A stretch of DNA of 47,375 nt from Myxococcales bacterium (GCA_013215605.1 JABSQW010000105.1:1-47375); one strand, 5' to 3'; numbered from the stretch's first letter, positions 37,713-47,375 are shown. The notes: generated by a model not told the origin, from the sequence alone. Numbers and translations: made by a program.

Positions 37713-39629
37713 GTGTGTGGAATTGCCGGATACTCGGGTGAGTTCGACCAGGCGCTGCTCGAGCGCATGAACGAAGCCATCGCCCACCGAGGCCCCGACG
37801 ACGCGGGCACGCTGGCGCTGGAAGGCTGTGCCGTGGGTCTGGCACACCGACGCCTCTCGATCATCGATCTGTCGTCCCGCGGCCATCAGCCCATGTGGGA
37901 CGCTACGGGAAGCGTCGCGATCGTCTACAACGGCGAGATCTACAACTACCGCGAGCTACGTCGTGAGCTCGTCACCGACGGCTACGAATTCAACAGCGAC
38001 ACCGACACCGAGGTGCTCCTCAACCTGTACCGCCGCGACGGCAAGAAGATGCTCGAGCGCCTCAATGGGATCTTCGCCTTCGCGCTCTTCGACGCCGAGC
38101 GGAAGACGCTGCTCCTCGCCCGCGACGGGATGGGGGTGAAACCTCTCTACTACGCGCAGACTCCCCACGGCTTCCTATTCGCCAGTGAGATCAAGGCGCT
38201 CCTCCAGGATCCCGGGGTCGATCGCACCCTCGACCAGGCGGCGGTGCACCACCATCTCATCTACCTGTGGTGTCCCGCACCGCTCACGATGTTGGAGGGC
38301 GTGCACAAGCTCGAGCCCGGCTGCGCGATGACGGTGAAGGACGGCCGGGTGGTCGAGACCTGGACTTTCTACGACCTGCCCTTCGACGAGGAGTTCGTCG
38401 ATTGGCCGGCAGAAGATGCCATCGTCCAGGTACGCAAATATCTGACGCAGGCGGTCGAGCGGCAGCTCGTGGCGGATGTGACCGTCGGCGCCTTCCTGTC
38501 GGGCGGCCTCGATTCCTCCGCCGTCGTCGCACTGGCGCAACGCCGCATGGGCGACGAGAAGCTTCAGTGCTTCACCATCGGTTTTCCCGCCGACGGCGAG
38601 AACGAGGGCATGGCCGAGGACCTCCCCTACGCGCGGCGCGTCGCGCAGCACCTCGGCGTCGATCTCCACACGATCGAGGTCGGCCCGCAGATGGTGGAAG
38701 AGCTGCCGAAGATGATCTTCCACCTCGACGAGCCCCAGGCGGACCCAGCTCCCATCAACGCGCTCTACATCAGCCAGCTCGCCCGGGAGCACGGCATCAA
38801 GGTGCTGCTCTCGGGGGCGGGCGGTGATGACATCTTCACTGGCTACCGCCGCCACCATGCGCTGATCCGCGAGCCCCTGTGGTCCTGGCTGCCGCACACC
38901 GCCCGGCGGGGCATCAGTACGGTGAGCGCGGGCATCCATCCCACGACGGATTTCCGGCGCCGTCTCTCCAAGCTGCTCCGCAACGCCGACCTGGCTCAGA
39001 ACGAGCGCATCACCAGCTATTTCCAGTGGATCTCCCCGGACGTGGTGGAGTCGGTGCTCTCGGAGCCGCTCCGTCCCGATTTCCCCAGTACCCTGCAGAA
39101 TGGGCCGGTCCCCCGCGCGTTGAACACGCTGGGCGCTGACGTTCCGCCGATCAACCGGATGCTCTACCTCGAGGGCAAGTTCTTCCTGGCCGACCACAAC
39201 CTCAACTACGTCGACAAGGTCTCGATGGCGAGCGGGGTGGAGGTGCGCGTTCCCCTCCTCGACCCCGACCTGACGAAGCTGGCTGCCCGGCTCCCCGTCC
39301 ACTACAAGCAGCGCGGAAACGTCGGAAAGTGGGTGCTGCGCAAGGCCGTGGAGCCCTACCTGCCGCGAAACGTCATCTACCGCCCGAAGACGGGCTTCGG
39401 CGCGCCCCTGCGCAGCTGGCTTCGCGGAGACCTCCGGCCCATCGTCGACGAGCTGTTGTCGGAGCCCTCGATTCGCCAGCGCGGTCTCTTCGACGCCGCG
39501 GGCGTCGCGAAGCTCTTGACCATGGACCGCGAGCGCCAGATCGACGCGACCTACACTCTTTTTTCGATGATCTGTGTGGAGCTGTGGTGCCGCATGTTCG
39601 TCGACGTTCCGACGCCACGCCCCCTGTGA
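37713..39629 (+). CDS. Asparagine synthase (glutamine-hydrolysing), EPS/exosortase-cluster type
   Basis: (GTG start)CGIAGYSGEFDQALLERMNEAIAHRGPDDAG; VGAFLSGGLDSSAVVALA; LLSGAGGDDIFTGYRRH; YVDKVSMASGVEVRVPLLDPDL. Confidence 0.93.
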   Translation: MCGIAGYSGEFDQALLERMNEAIAHRGPDDAGTLALEGCAVGLAHRRLSIIDLSSRGHQPMWDATGSVAIVYNGEIYNYRELRRELVTDGYEFNSDTDTEVLLNLYRRDGKKMLERLNGIFAFALFDAERKTLLLARDGMGVKPLYYAQTPHGFLFASEIKALLQDPGVDRTLDQAAVHHHLIYLWCPAPLTMLEGVHKLEPGCAMTVKDGRVVETWTFYDLPFDEEFVDWPAEDAIVQVRKYLTQAVERQLVADVTVGAFLSGGLDSSAVVALAQRRMGDEKLQCFTIGFPADGENEGMAEDLPYARRVAQHLGVDLHTIEVGPQMVEELPKMIFHLDEPQADPAPINALYISQLAREHGIKVLLSGAGGDDIFTGYRRHHALIREPLWSWLPHTARRGISTVSAGIHPTTDFRRRLSKLLRNADLAQNERITSYFQWISPDVVESVLSEPLRPDFPSTLQNGPVPRALNTLGADVPPINRMLYLEGKFFLADHNLNYVDKVSMASGVEVRVPLLDPDLTKLAARLPVHYKQRGNVGKWVLRKAVEPYLPRNVIYRPKTGFGAPLRSWLRGDLRPIVDELLSEPSIRQRGLFDAAGVAKLLTMDRERQIDATYTLFSMICVELWCRMFVDVPTPRPL

Positions 39630-39642
39630 AGGCCGACCGACT

Positions 39643-41793
39643 GTGAAGCAGATCCTGCAGGATGCCCGCAGCGGTGACCTCGAACTCGCCGAGGTGCCGG
39701 CGCCGCAGCCCGGCCCCGGCGAAGTGCTGGTTCGCAACGCCTTCTCCGTGGTCTCGCCCGGAACCGAGAAGATGGCCATCGATTTCGCGCGCAAGTCCCT
39801 GCTCGGCAAGGCGCGCAGCCGTCCGGACCTCGTGAAGCAAGTGACCCGCAAGCTGCGCCAGGAGGGGCCGATTCCCACCTGGCGCGCGGTGACGACTCGG
39901 CTCGCTGCCCCTCAACCGCTCGGCTACTCGTGCGCGGGCGTGGTGGAGAGCGTGGGCGAAGAGGTCGGTGGCTTCGCGCCGGGGGACCGCGTCGCCTGCG
40001 CGGGCGCGGGCTACGCCAACCACGCAGAGTTCGTCGTCGTGCCGGAGAACCTCGTGGCCCGAGTTCCCGACGCTGTCGATCTGGAACACGCCGCCTATGC
40101 AACCGTGGGAGCCGTCGCGATGCAGGGCCTGCGCGTCGCCAACCCGAGCCTCGGCGAAGTCGGCGTGACCATCGGACTCGGGCTGATCGGACAGCTCGCG
40201 GTGCAGCTGCTGCGCGCCAACGGCTGTCGCGTGCTCGGTATCGACCTGGACCCCAAGCGAGTCGAGCAGGCCCTCGAGCAGGGTGCAGAGTGGGGCGCGG
40301 CACCCGACGCGGTGCCGCCCGGCTGGAAGGACGCGGCCACGGCGGGCTTCGGGGCCGATTTCGCCGTGGTGACGGCCTCCGCGAGCAGCTCGGCTCCCAT
40401 CGAGCTGGCCGCCGAGCTGTGCCGCATGCGCGGACGCATCGCGCTCGTGGGCGCCATGCCGCTGGAGCTCGACCGCCGCAGCTTCTACGACAAGGAGCTC
40501 GAGCTCCGCATGAGCATGTCCTACGGACCCGGCCGCTACGCGCGTCGTTACGAGGAGGAGGGCTGCGACTACCCCCTGCCCTTCGTACGCTGGACGGAGA
40601 ATCGCAATCTTCAATCCTTCCTCTCCCTGCTGGCCTCGGGCGCCCTGCACATCGACCGACTCGACGCCGACGTGGTGCCCTTCGAGGATGCGCTCCGCAG
40701 CTACGACGAGCTCGCCCGGGGCGAGCGGCGATCGCTGTCCGTCGTCTACCGCTACGCCGGCGGCGCGTCGCTGCAACGCACCCTCCCCCTCTCAGCGACG
40801 CTCCAGACGGAGAAGCAGAAGCGCACGCGAGAAACCGTCGGCATCGCGTTCCTGGGAGCGGGAAACTACGCGAAGAGTGTTCTGCTACCCGCGCTCGGGA
40901 GCTGCCGTTCCGCGCGACCGGTGACGCTCGTGACGCAGACCGGTGCATCAGCGCGACGAGCGTCCGAGCAGTTCGGCTTCGACCGCTGCGGGACGGATCC
41001 CCGGGACGCCTTCGACAGCGCCGAGATCGACCTCGTGTTCGTGACCACGCGCCACGACACCCACGCGGAGCTGGCCGCTCAGGCCCTGCGCGCAGGCAAG
41101 GCGGTGTGGCTCGAGAAGCCCGCCGCGCTGTCCCCGGCGGAGCTCGCGGCTCTTCTCGAGGCCGCCAAGGAGAGCGGGAGCTTCCTCACGTTGGGCTACA
41201 ACCGCCGCTTCTCGACGCACGCGCGCGAGGTGCGGGCCGCCTTCGCCGAGCGGCAGGGTCCCTTGGCCGTCCACTACGCCGTGGCCGCCGGGCCGACTCC
41301 AGCGGGGACCTGGCTCACCGATCCAAAGGTCGGGGGCGGCCGCATCGTCGGCGAGGTCTGCCATTTCGTGGACCTGTGCGCCTACCTGGTCGGAACCTCC
41401 CCGGAAACCGTCTACGCGCGCGCCCTCGGACGCGACCCCGAGCGCGACGATTCCCTGGTGGCGAACCTGGGGTTTCGCGACGGCTCCACGGCCACGATCG
41501 AGTACCTCGCGACCGCGCACCCCGACCTCCCGAAGGAGCGCTTCGAAGTCTCGGGCAGCGGCGGGACGGCGCGCTGTGAGAACTTCCGCGTGACGCAGAT
41601 CCGGGGCGGCAAGACGCACAAGACACTCAACCAGGACAAGGGGCAGACGGCGGCTGTGTCGGAAGTGGTCGCGCTCGTGAAGAGCGGTGGCGCCTCGCCC
41701 TTTGCACTGGACGAGATCGCCGCGGTGTCGCGGGCAACCTTCGCGATGGAGGAGTCCGTGCGGACGGGCAATGCGGTGAGGCTTCACTCGTGA
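39643..41793 (+). CDS. Bi-domain oxidoreductase: zinc-type alcohol dehydrogenase fused to Gfo/Idh/MocA dehydrogenase
   Basis: N-terminal MDR (PLGYSCAGVVESVGEEVGGFAPGDRVAC; VGVTIGLGLIGQLAVQLL) and C-terminal GIAFLGAGNYAKSVLLPAL...VWLEKPAALSPAEL...LGYNRRFSTHA. Confidence 0.9.
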   Translation: MKQILQDARSGDLELAEVPAPQPGPGEVLVRNAFSVVSPGTEKMAIDFARKSLLGKARSRPDLVKQVTRKLRQEGPIPTWRAVTTRLAAPQPLGYSCAGVVESVGEEVGGFAPGDRVACAGAGYANHAEFVVVPENLVARVPDAVDLEHAAYATVGAVAMQGLRVANPSLGEVGVTIGLGLIGQLAVQLLRANGCRVLGIDLDPKRVEQALEQGAEWGAAPDAVPPGWKDAATAGFGADFAVVTASASSSAPIELAAELCRMRGRIALVGAMPLELDRRSFYDKELELRMSMSYGPGRYARRYEEEGCDYPLPFVRWTENRNLQSFLSLLASGALHIDRLDADVVPFEDALRSYDELARGERRSLSVVYRYAGGASLQRTLPLSATLQTEKQKRTRETVGIAFLGAGNYAKSVLLPALGSCRSARPVTLVTQTGASARRASEQFGFDRCGTDPRDAFDSAEIDLVFVTTRHDTHAELAAQALRAGKAVWLEKPAALSPAELAALLEAAKESGSFLTLGYNRRFSTHAREVRAAFAERQGPLAVHYAVAAGPTPAGTWLTDPKVGGGRIVGEVCHFVDLCAYLVGTSPETVYARALGRDPERDDSLVANLGFRDGSTATIEYLATAHPDLPKERFEVSGSGGTARCENFRVTQIRGGKTHKTLNQDKGQTAAVSEVVALVKSGGASPFALDEIAAVSRATFAMEESVRTGNAVRLHS

Positions 41794-43295
41794 GCGCCAT
41801 GGATTCGCTCACTTCAGAGCGTCCGCAACCGACACGCGCGTTCGCGTGGCTTGCGCTGCTCGGCCTCGCCTGCATGATGCTCTTCGGTATCGGGATCTCG
41901 CTCGGGATCGATGGAGACGAGATCACCGTCCATGGGCTCGCGATCATGATCACCTTTCTGGGCCTGGTACCTCTCGTACTGGATCAAGGCCGCGTCGCTC
42001 AGCAGCGTCATCTGCTCCTCACGCTGACGTCGCTGGTCTACGTGGTCTACCTGGCGCTTCCCGTCTGGACCCTCTATTTCCTCGGTGGCCGGCAGATCTT
42101 CCTCGAAGAGGTGCTGCTGATTCGCGCGCCGGAAATCACAGCTGGACTGATTGCAGCCCTGATCGGTCAGATCTTTCTCCTTGCCGGTTATGCGATGCCC
42201 TTCGGAAGACTGTTCATGAGCGTCGTCCCCAAACCCACACGGGACTGGAGCCCCGAGATAAGTATCGGAATCGCATTGGTGATGATTCCACTCGGAATCG
42301 CGGTCTGGCTCGGCTCCGTCATGGGAATCATTCCGACACGCCTGGGAAGCGGCGTGCTCGGCACGGTGTCGCAGGGAACCTTCTACGGTGTGGCGCTACT
42401 GACGATCGTCTACCTGCGGTATCGGACGCGACTCGTTCTCGTCATCCTGCCGGTCGTGGTCCCGTTGATCATGACGCTCTACTTCTTCTCGGGCATGAAG
42501 GAGAGCTTCTTCATGGCGCCGGCCTTCCTCATCCTCGCATTGCTGGTAACGAGGCGTCGCATTCCCGCGCGCTGGGTGATCACTGGCATCGTCGCCTTCG
42601 TACTCTTCTATCCCATTTCGGCGGCGTTCAGGGCCACGGCATGGCAGACCCAGAACCTCCAGCAGAGCCTCCGGAGTCCCGTGCAGACGATAACCAAAAC
42701 GATCAGAGAGACATCCGGCTACCGCCTTCGCGAATACATCACCGATGGACTCGTGGCCACGGCCAGCCGGACGAGTTCGCTGCCGTGGTTGTCCGTGATC
42801 GTCCATGACACCCCGAGTCGAGTGCCCTACCAGGAAGGCTGGACGCTGTCCTACGCCGTCCTGGCCTTCATTCCACGGGTAATCTGGACCGGCAAACCCG
42901 TCTTCGACACCGGTCAGTTCATTACGAACACCTACGGCGCGGGGGTAGACACCAGGAGCAGCACTGCGATTTCGTTGGTCGGCGATTTCTACCTGAACTT
43001 CGGCTACCCGGGCATCGTTCTGGGAATGCTCTTCATGGGGTTCTTCATTCGGTTGACGCACGAGTTGCTCTTCACAGTGGAACCGACCATCCCGGTACTC
43101 TTCGCCGCCGCCATTGCGTGCTATATCATTCCCCGCAACATCGAGAACTTCTTCTCCGCAATCTCATCGGGATTGATTTTCGCCCTGGCGCCCATCGTGG
43201 TCGTCCACTTCCTGGTGCGAAGCACCAGGCGGAGTTCAACCGTCGTGGCTCCCGAAGACGGCGAGGATTTCATCGGGCGCAGGCTGGAGATCTGA
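41790..43295 (+). CDS. Polytopic O-antigen/oligosaccharide polymerase-like membrane protein
   Basis: About 10-12 hydrophobic segments; periplasmic-loop-like YQEGWTLSYAVLAFIPRVIWTGKP...GVDTRSSTAISLVGDFYLNFGYPGIVLGMLFMGFFI. Confidence 0.75.
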   Translation: MSAMDSLTSERPQPTRAFAWLALLGLACMMLFGIGISLGIDGDEITVHGLAIMITFLGLVPLVLDQGRVAQQRHLLLTLTSLVYVVYLALPVWTLYFLGGRQIFLEEVLLIRAPEITAGLIAALIGQIFLLAGYAMPFGRLFMSVVPKPTRDWSPEISIGIALVMIPLGIAVWLGSVMGIIPTRLGSGVLGTVSQGTFYGVALLTIVYLRYRTRLVLVILPVVVPLIMTLYFFSGMKESFFMAPAFLILALLVTRRRIPARWVITGIVAFVLFYPISAAFRATAWQTQNLQQSLRSPVQTITKTIRETSGYRLREYITDGLVATASRTSSLPWLSVIVHDTPSRVPYQEGWTLSYAVLAFIPRVIWTGKPVFDTGQFITNTYGAGVDTRSSTAISLVGDFYLNFGYPGIVLGMLFMGFFIRLTHELLFTVEPTIPVLFAAAIACYIIPRNIENFFSAISSGLIFALAPIVVVHFLVRSTRRSSTVVAPEDGEDFIGRRLEI

Positions 43296-43310
43296 TCGCA
43301 CGAGGTGCGA
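43296..43310. terminator. Short hairpin immediately after the polymerase stop
   Basis: TCGCAC-GAG-GTGCGA, perfect 6-bp arms. Confidence 0.35.
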
Positions 43311-43364
43311 CTCCGGTGAGGTGACTCGCCTTCTGTACACCATGGCCTCGAGGCAAACTGTCGC

Positions 43365-44228
43365 GTGCCGATCAGAAGAATCTTGAAATCTTCGCTCCTC
43401 TGGCTGAACCACCACACTCCCCAATTTCGTGGCAAGTACCGCGTCACGAAGAAGCTTCACGACCTGCTGCTGTCACCGTCCGGGCTCGTACGGGTCGAAT
43501 CAGGGGATGCCCTGTTCGAGGTCGCCGGTCGCGATCACATCGAGTTTCGCCTGCTCTACTTCAAGGAAAACTCCCCGGAAATCATCGCCCTTCTCCAGCA
43601 GCTCGCAGGCGAGGAAGTGGAGATCTTCTGGGACGTCGGCGCCAATATCGGAACGATCTCGCTTCCCATGGCGGCGCGGTTCCCCGACCTTCACGTCTTC
43701 GCGTTCGAGCCCTCCCCGCCGGTCCTCGCGCGGTTGATCAACAACGTCAGCCTGAATGAACGGTTATCCGAACGAATCAGCGTGATCGGCGAGGCGCTTT
43801 CCGACTCGACTGGCCTTGTGTCCTTCTTCACGAGCAACGAGGAATTCAACAGCGGGGTCGGAGGTCTTGGCACCAGCCAAAATCGAAATATCGCTCCGGT
43901 CAAGCTCTGGTCCTTCACCGGAGACGAGTTGATCCGCGACGGCCACGTACCGGCCCCCCAGCTGATCAAGATCGATGTGGAGGGTTTCGAGCTGGAGGTC
44001 TTGAGTGGCCTGCGCGACACGCTCACCAAGTGCCAGCGCATGGCCATCGTTTTCGAACACGAGATCTATCGCCTGGAGGAGCGCGGGCAGCCGCGCGACA
44101 CCGTCGTCGGCATTCTTCGCGAGTTAGGCTTCGAGATCTTGGTGGCCGAAGCCGGTGGACGCCGACGCGCGCTCGAACCCGCCGACCTCGACACCCCCAA
44201 CGACTTCGTCGCGCTCAAGGGGTGGTAG
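43365..44228 (+). CDS. FkbM-family methyltransferase
   Basis: EIFWDVGANIGTISLPMAARFPDLHVFAFEPSPPVLARLINNVSLN...APQLIKIDVEGFELEVLSGL. Confidence 0.92.
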   Translation: MPIRRILKSSLLWLNHHTPQFRGKYRVTKKLHDLLLSPSGLVRVESGDALFEVAGRDHIEFRLLYFKENSPEIIALLQQLAGEEVEIFWDVGANIGTISLPMAARFPDLHVFAFEPSPPVLARLINNVSLNERLSERISVIGEALSDSTGLVSFFTSNEEFNSGVGGLGTSQNRNIAPVKLWSFTGDELIRDGHVPAPQLIKIDVEGFELEVLSGLRDTLTKCQRMAIVFEHEIYRLEERGQPRDTVVGILRELGFEILVAEAGGRRRALEPADLDTPNDFVALKGW

Positions 44229-44248
44229 CGCGATTGGTACCACTGGTT

Positions 44249-45367
44249 TCATCCGCCCGTGAGAGCGTCCTCGAATACCTCGCAGAGGCGGTCCACCGAG
44301 TGACGCCAGGAAAGATCTTCGGCTCGATCGCGCCCTCGGACGATCCTCGTTTTCGTGTCGTCGTGTTGCATCAGAACCCGGTCGATGGCCCGCGCGAGGT
44401 GCACCGGGTCATCGGGCGGAAAGTACAGGGCGGCATCTCCCGAAATTTCACGGAAAGGCGGAATGTCCGAGGCGATGATGGGTGTCTCCGCAACCATCGC
44501 CTCGAGCAGGGGATGACCGAAGGTCTCGAGCCAGGACGGAAAGACGAGGGCGACGGATTCGCGGAAGAGACACAGGATCCGTTCGTATGGAACGGGTCCG
44601 AGAAAACGAACTCGATCTTCGACGCCGGTCCGGCGGGCGAGGGTCTTCAACTCTGCGCCGTACCGCGGATCCGTCTCGTCCCCACCGGCGATCCACACCT
44701 GTAGTTCCGGGTCCGCAACGTGGGCAAGACTGCGGATCAATACTTCCATGTTCTTGTGCCGCTCTAGTGCAGCGGGAAGGAAGACGTAGCGCGGGTACTC
44801 GCCGCCTCGATTCCGATCACCTGCGTAACCCCCGAACGCTTCCGTGGAGATCCCGTGTGGCACGACACGGATTCGATCGTCAGGAATCGACACACGTTCG
44901 GCGATCAGGTCCGCGGCAGCACGCGAGGGAAAGACGACGCGGCGAGCGCGCCTCACACTGATTCGAACCAGTGCGTTCATCAGACGCAGACGGATATTGT
45001 CGTAGAAGCGATGGTCGTAGATGTTGGGATTCCGAAGGGCAACGACGGTGGGCGTCCATCCCACGATGGGCGACAGATCTCCGAGGCAGTAGAGGAGGTC
45101 GTAGTTTCGCGCTCGTAGAGGCAACCCGGCCTGCTCGTACAGGACGCGTCGGAGCACGGAAAGAGACGACGCGGAGGTGCCGAAGGAGAGCTCGACGAGG
45201 TCGAGACCGCCAGCCTCTTGGCGGGAGATCTGTCCCGCGGCGGCCACCACCGTGAACTCGAAACCACGCGAGTCGCGGCCGAGCTCTCGCAGAACGTTTC
45301 GCACATAGCTGCGACCGCCGCCTTTCGTCAATGAGAGCGCATTGAGGAGAATTCGGCGCGTTCGCAC
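44249..45367 (-). CDS. GT4-family glycosyltransferase
   Basis: LSLTKGGGRSYVRNVLREL; RRVVFPSRAAADLIAER...VVPHGIS; VFPSWLETFGHPLLEAMVAETPIIASDIPPFREISGDAALYFPPDD. Confidence 0.92.
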   Translation of the reverse strand: MRTRRILLNALSLTKGGGRSYVRNVLRELGRDSRGFEFTVVAAAGQISRQEAGGLDLVELSFGTSASSLSVLRRVLYEQAGLPLRARNYDLLYCLGDLSPIVGWTPTVVALRNPNIYDHRFYDNIRLRLMNALVRISVRRARRVVFPSRAAADLIAERVSIPDDRIRVVPHGISTEAFGGYAGDRNRGGEYPRYVFLPAALERHKNMEVLIRSLAHVADPELQVWIAGGDETDPRYGAELKTLARRTGVEDRVRFLGPVPYERILCLFRESVALVFPSWLETFGHPLLEAMVAETPIIASDIPPFREISGDAALYFPPDDPVHLARAIDRVLMQHDDTKTRIVRGRDRAEDLSWRHSVDRLCEVFEDALTGG

Positions 45368-45406
45368 GCTGCGAGTATACCCAGAGGTCGCGGAGCCCCT
45401 TTCGGG

Positions 45407-46501
45407 TCAGCCCTCCGCGGAACAGAACCCGTCGAGGACGCGCTGGAGCCGCTTCTCGAAGTTGTCGTAGGAGAAGTGCGCGAGCCCCTTGGGCACGGCT
45501 TTGGGCCTCGAAAGCGCCTGTCGAATCGCCGCGAGTATCTGCTCGGGCTGACCCGGGTCCACGAGCAGACCGAGTTCTCCTCCGCGAAGCGGCTCGACGC
45601 CACCGTCGGTGCAGCTTCCGACCACCGGGACCCCGCACGCCATCGCTTCGAGGAAGACGAAACCAAAGCCCTCGCCACAGCTGGGCATCGCATACACGTC
45701 GGTCAGCCGATAGTGGTCGGCCTTCTCCTCCTCGGAAATGAAGCCCGTGAAGACCACGCGTTCCCTCACTCCGAGGACCGCGGCCTTGCGTTCGAGGCGC
45801 GCTAGATCGTCACCCTCTCCGACGATCAGATACGAGACGTCCGGGACGTCCTCCGCCAGTTTCGGAAGGATCTCGAGCATCTCGTCGAACCCCTTGGCCC
45901 GTTCCGCCGCAGCGATCCTCCCCAGCGTCATCAGCACGGTGCGGTCTTCGAGCCCATAGCGGCGCAGCAGTTCCTCGGACTTCTCGCCGGGACCGTAGTC
46001 CTCGGCGTGGATCGCGTTGGGGAGCAGCGCCACGCGTCCGTCGGCACCGGGTGCCCAACCGAGGAAGCGCTCGCGGGTGAACTCGCTGATCGCGACGTAG
46101 CCGTCTACGCGGGGCGCCAGACGGTCGGCGACCAGGCGGCCGGTAGGCTTCCAGGCGTCGATCCCGTAGAGCTCGAGAAGAATCGGGGCGCCGGTCAGGA
46201 GCTTCGCCCCCCAGGCGGCGGGGAGGAGCAGGATGTGACCGCACAGGATCAGGTCGAATCTCCGGTCGGAGACGAGCCTTCGCGCGAGGGCCGCGAGGAA
46301 CCCGACCTTGCTGTTCGCGCCGCCGGCGACGTGGGTCAGCTTCGCCGGGAGCGCCCCCGGCTCGTGATGGAGGGTGCGCAGAACACCGACGACCTCCGTC
46401 ACGCGGGGGTCGGCACACAATGCGCTCAGGACGTCCCGGTTGTAGGCCCCGATGCCGCCCTGCACACCGAAACCGCCGCTGAGAAGAGCCAGGACCCGCA
46501 T
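45407..46501 (-). CDS. GT4-family glycosyltransferase
   Basis: MRVLALLSGGFGVQGGIGAYNRDVLSAL; YVAISEFTRERFL...LLPNAIH; MPSCGEGFGFVFLEAMACGVPVVGS; start trimmed to 46501. Confidence 0.92.
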   Translation of the reverse strand: MRVLALLSGGFGVQGGIGAYNRDVLSALCADPRVTEVVGVLRTLHHEPGALPAKLTHVAGGANSKVGFLAALARRLVSDRRFDLILCGHILLLPAAWGAKLLTGAPILLELYGIDAWKPTGRLVADRLAPRVDGYVAISEFTRERFLGWAPGADGRVALLPNAIHAEDYGPGEKSEELLRRYGLEDRTVLMTLGRIAAAERAKGFDEMLEILPKLAEDVPDVSYLIVGEGDDLARLERKAAVLGVRERVVFTGFISEEEKADHYRLTDVYAMPSCGEGFGFVFLEAMACGVPVVGSCTDGGVEPLRGGELGLLVDPGQPEQILAAIRQALSRPKAVPKGLAHFSYDNFEKRLQRVLDGFCSAEG

Positions 46502-46700
46502 CGCTCCTTGCTTCGCCGCGGAATCACACGCGCTCGGCGCCACCTCCGCGCATTCCCGCGCTTCGCCTCCCGTGAGCGAGGTCGATAAGCACGCAGCGGG
46601 GCGTGGCGGGTCCAATCCTACCCGAGGGAAGGCCGCGCGCCACGGGCGCTGACACCCGGGGAACGGACGGGGACATCTCGGGCCGGGATCGTCGGGGGAA

Positions 46701-47375
46701 TCAGGAGGGCTTCGTCGCCATCACGTAGATATCGCTGCAGAGCGTGGGGAAGGCACGCAGCGGGCGGTCGATGACTGCCGTGACCAGACGCCTCGCACGA
46801 TGCCCGGCGTAGCCCGCCCAGTTGCGTCCCCAGACGGTTGAGCGTTCGAAGCCGAGCTCGTCGACGATGCGCAGCAGATCCGCGAGAACGGGCTCGCGGA
46901 CGTGGCCGCGGAATTCGTCCGGATGGTACCAGTCCTCGAAGTCGGACCAGTTCGTCCGGCCGAGCGGGACGGCGACCCGCTTGGCGAGGTTCACCGCGTT
47001 CGGGGCCCCGATGAAGAGCTTCCCGCCGGGCTTGAGGACTCGATGAGCCTCCTCGAAAACGAGGCGCGGAGAGTGGTGCCAGTGCTCGATACTGTCGAAG
47101 GAAGTCACCACGTCGAGGCTCTCGTCGTCGAAGTACTTTCCCCAGTACCGCACTTCGGTGTCGACGATGCACACGCCGGACTCGCGGTGGACACCGAGGC
47201 TTTCGATCGGGAACTCGCTGTTGATGACATCGCAAAAGTCGTCGATGAGATGCGTGCGCATCCCCGCCTCGGCACAGGTCGGACTGAAGAGGCCGATTCC
47301 ACCCCCCAGGTCCGCGATGGAAGCGCCCGGCTGATAGACCTGCTCGAGGTGGAAGAGAATCCTCTCGAGGTCGTC
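46701..47375 (-). CDS. Class I SAM-dependent methyltransferase (5'-truncated by window edge)
   Basis: Frame stays open to 47375: DDLERILFHLEQVYQPGASIADLGGGIGLFSPTCAEAGMRTHLID (SAM motif I), then DVVTSFDSIEHWHHSPRLVFEEAHRVLKPGGKLFIGAPN. Confidence 0.88.
   Translation of the reverse strand, partial: DDLERILFHLEQVYQPGASIADLGGGIGLFSPTCAEAGMRTHLIDDFCDVINSEFPIESLGVHRESGVCIVDTEVRYWGKYFDDESLDVVTSFDSIEHWHHSPRLVFEEAHRVLKPGGKLFIGAPNAVNLAKRVAVPLGRTNWSDFEDWYHPDEFRGHVREPVLADLLRIVDELGFERSTVWGRNWAGYAGHRARRLVTAVIDRPLRAFPTLCSDIYVMATKPS

Overview
This 47.4 kb high-GC bacterial window has two arms that diverge from a roughly 0.8 kb intergenic hub at about 29989-30783. The minus arm (29988 down to 49) encodes, in transcription order, the PEP-CTERM/exosortase-type EPS machinery: a PrsR-like sigma54 regulator, Wza-like export protein, outer-membrane beta-barrel, GNVR chain-length protein, XrtA-type ATPase, CpsD-like tyrosine kinase, WecA-like initiating transferase, a gutted GDP-mannose 4,6-dehydratase remnant, two NAD-epimerases, UDP-glucose dehydrogenase and mannose-1-P guanylyltransferase. 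It continues with a Crp/Fnr regulator, a PAS histidine kinase/NtrC pair, a large TPR lipoprotein and a LysM protein. It ends in a housekeeping block dprA-trmFO-xerC-hslV-hslU-(REC-GAF regulator)-argB-argF. The plus arm (about 30784-44228) encodes a small membrane protein, carbamoyltransferase, DUF5989 mini-protein, exosortase, EpsI, CapK/PaaK-like adenylating enzyme, DUF362 protein, asparagine synthase, bi-domain oxidoreductase, a Wzy/O-antigen-polymerase-like membrane protein and an FkbM methyltransferase. Two GT4 glycosyltransferases and a partial methyltransferase (minus strand) follow. Main second-look items: (1) an exosortase/EpsI locus with carbamoyltransferase, DUF5989, CapK, DUF362 and AsnB but no visible PEP-CTERM substrate; (2) a gmd gene reduced to an N-terminal tip plus C-terminal tail, still in frame and overlapping the next start codon; (3) a dense array of palindromes and tandem repeats in the divergent promoter hub; (4) a terminator-like hairpin plus 3x16-bp tandem repeat directly before the exosortase; (5) REP-like intergenic elements. 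No CRISPR, tRNA, rRNA or transposase was seen. All family calls come from reading motifs; no searches were run.
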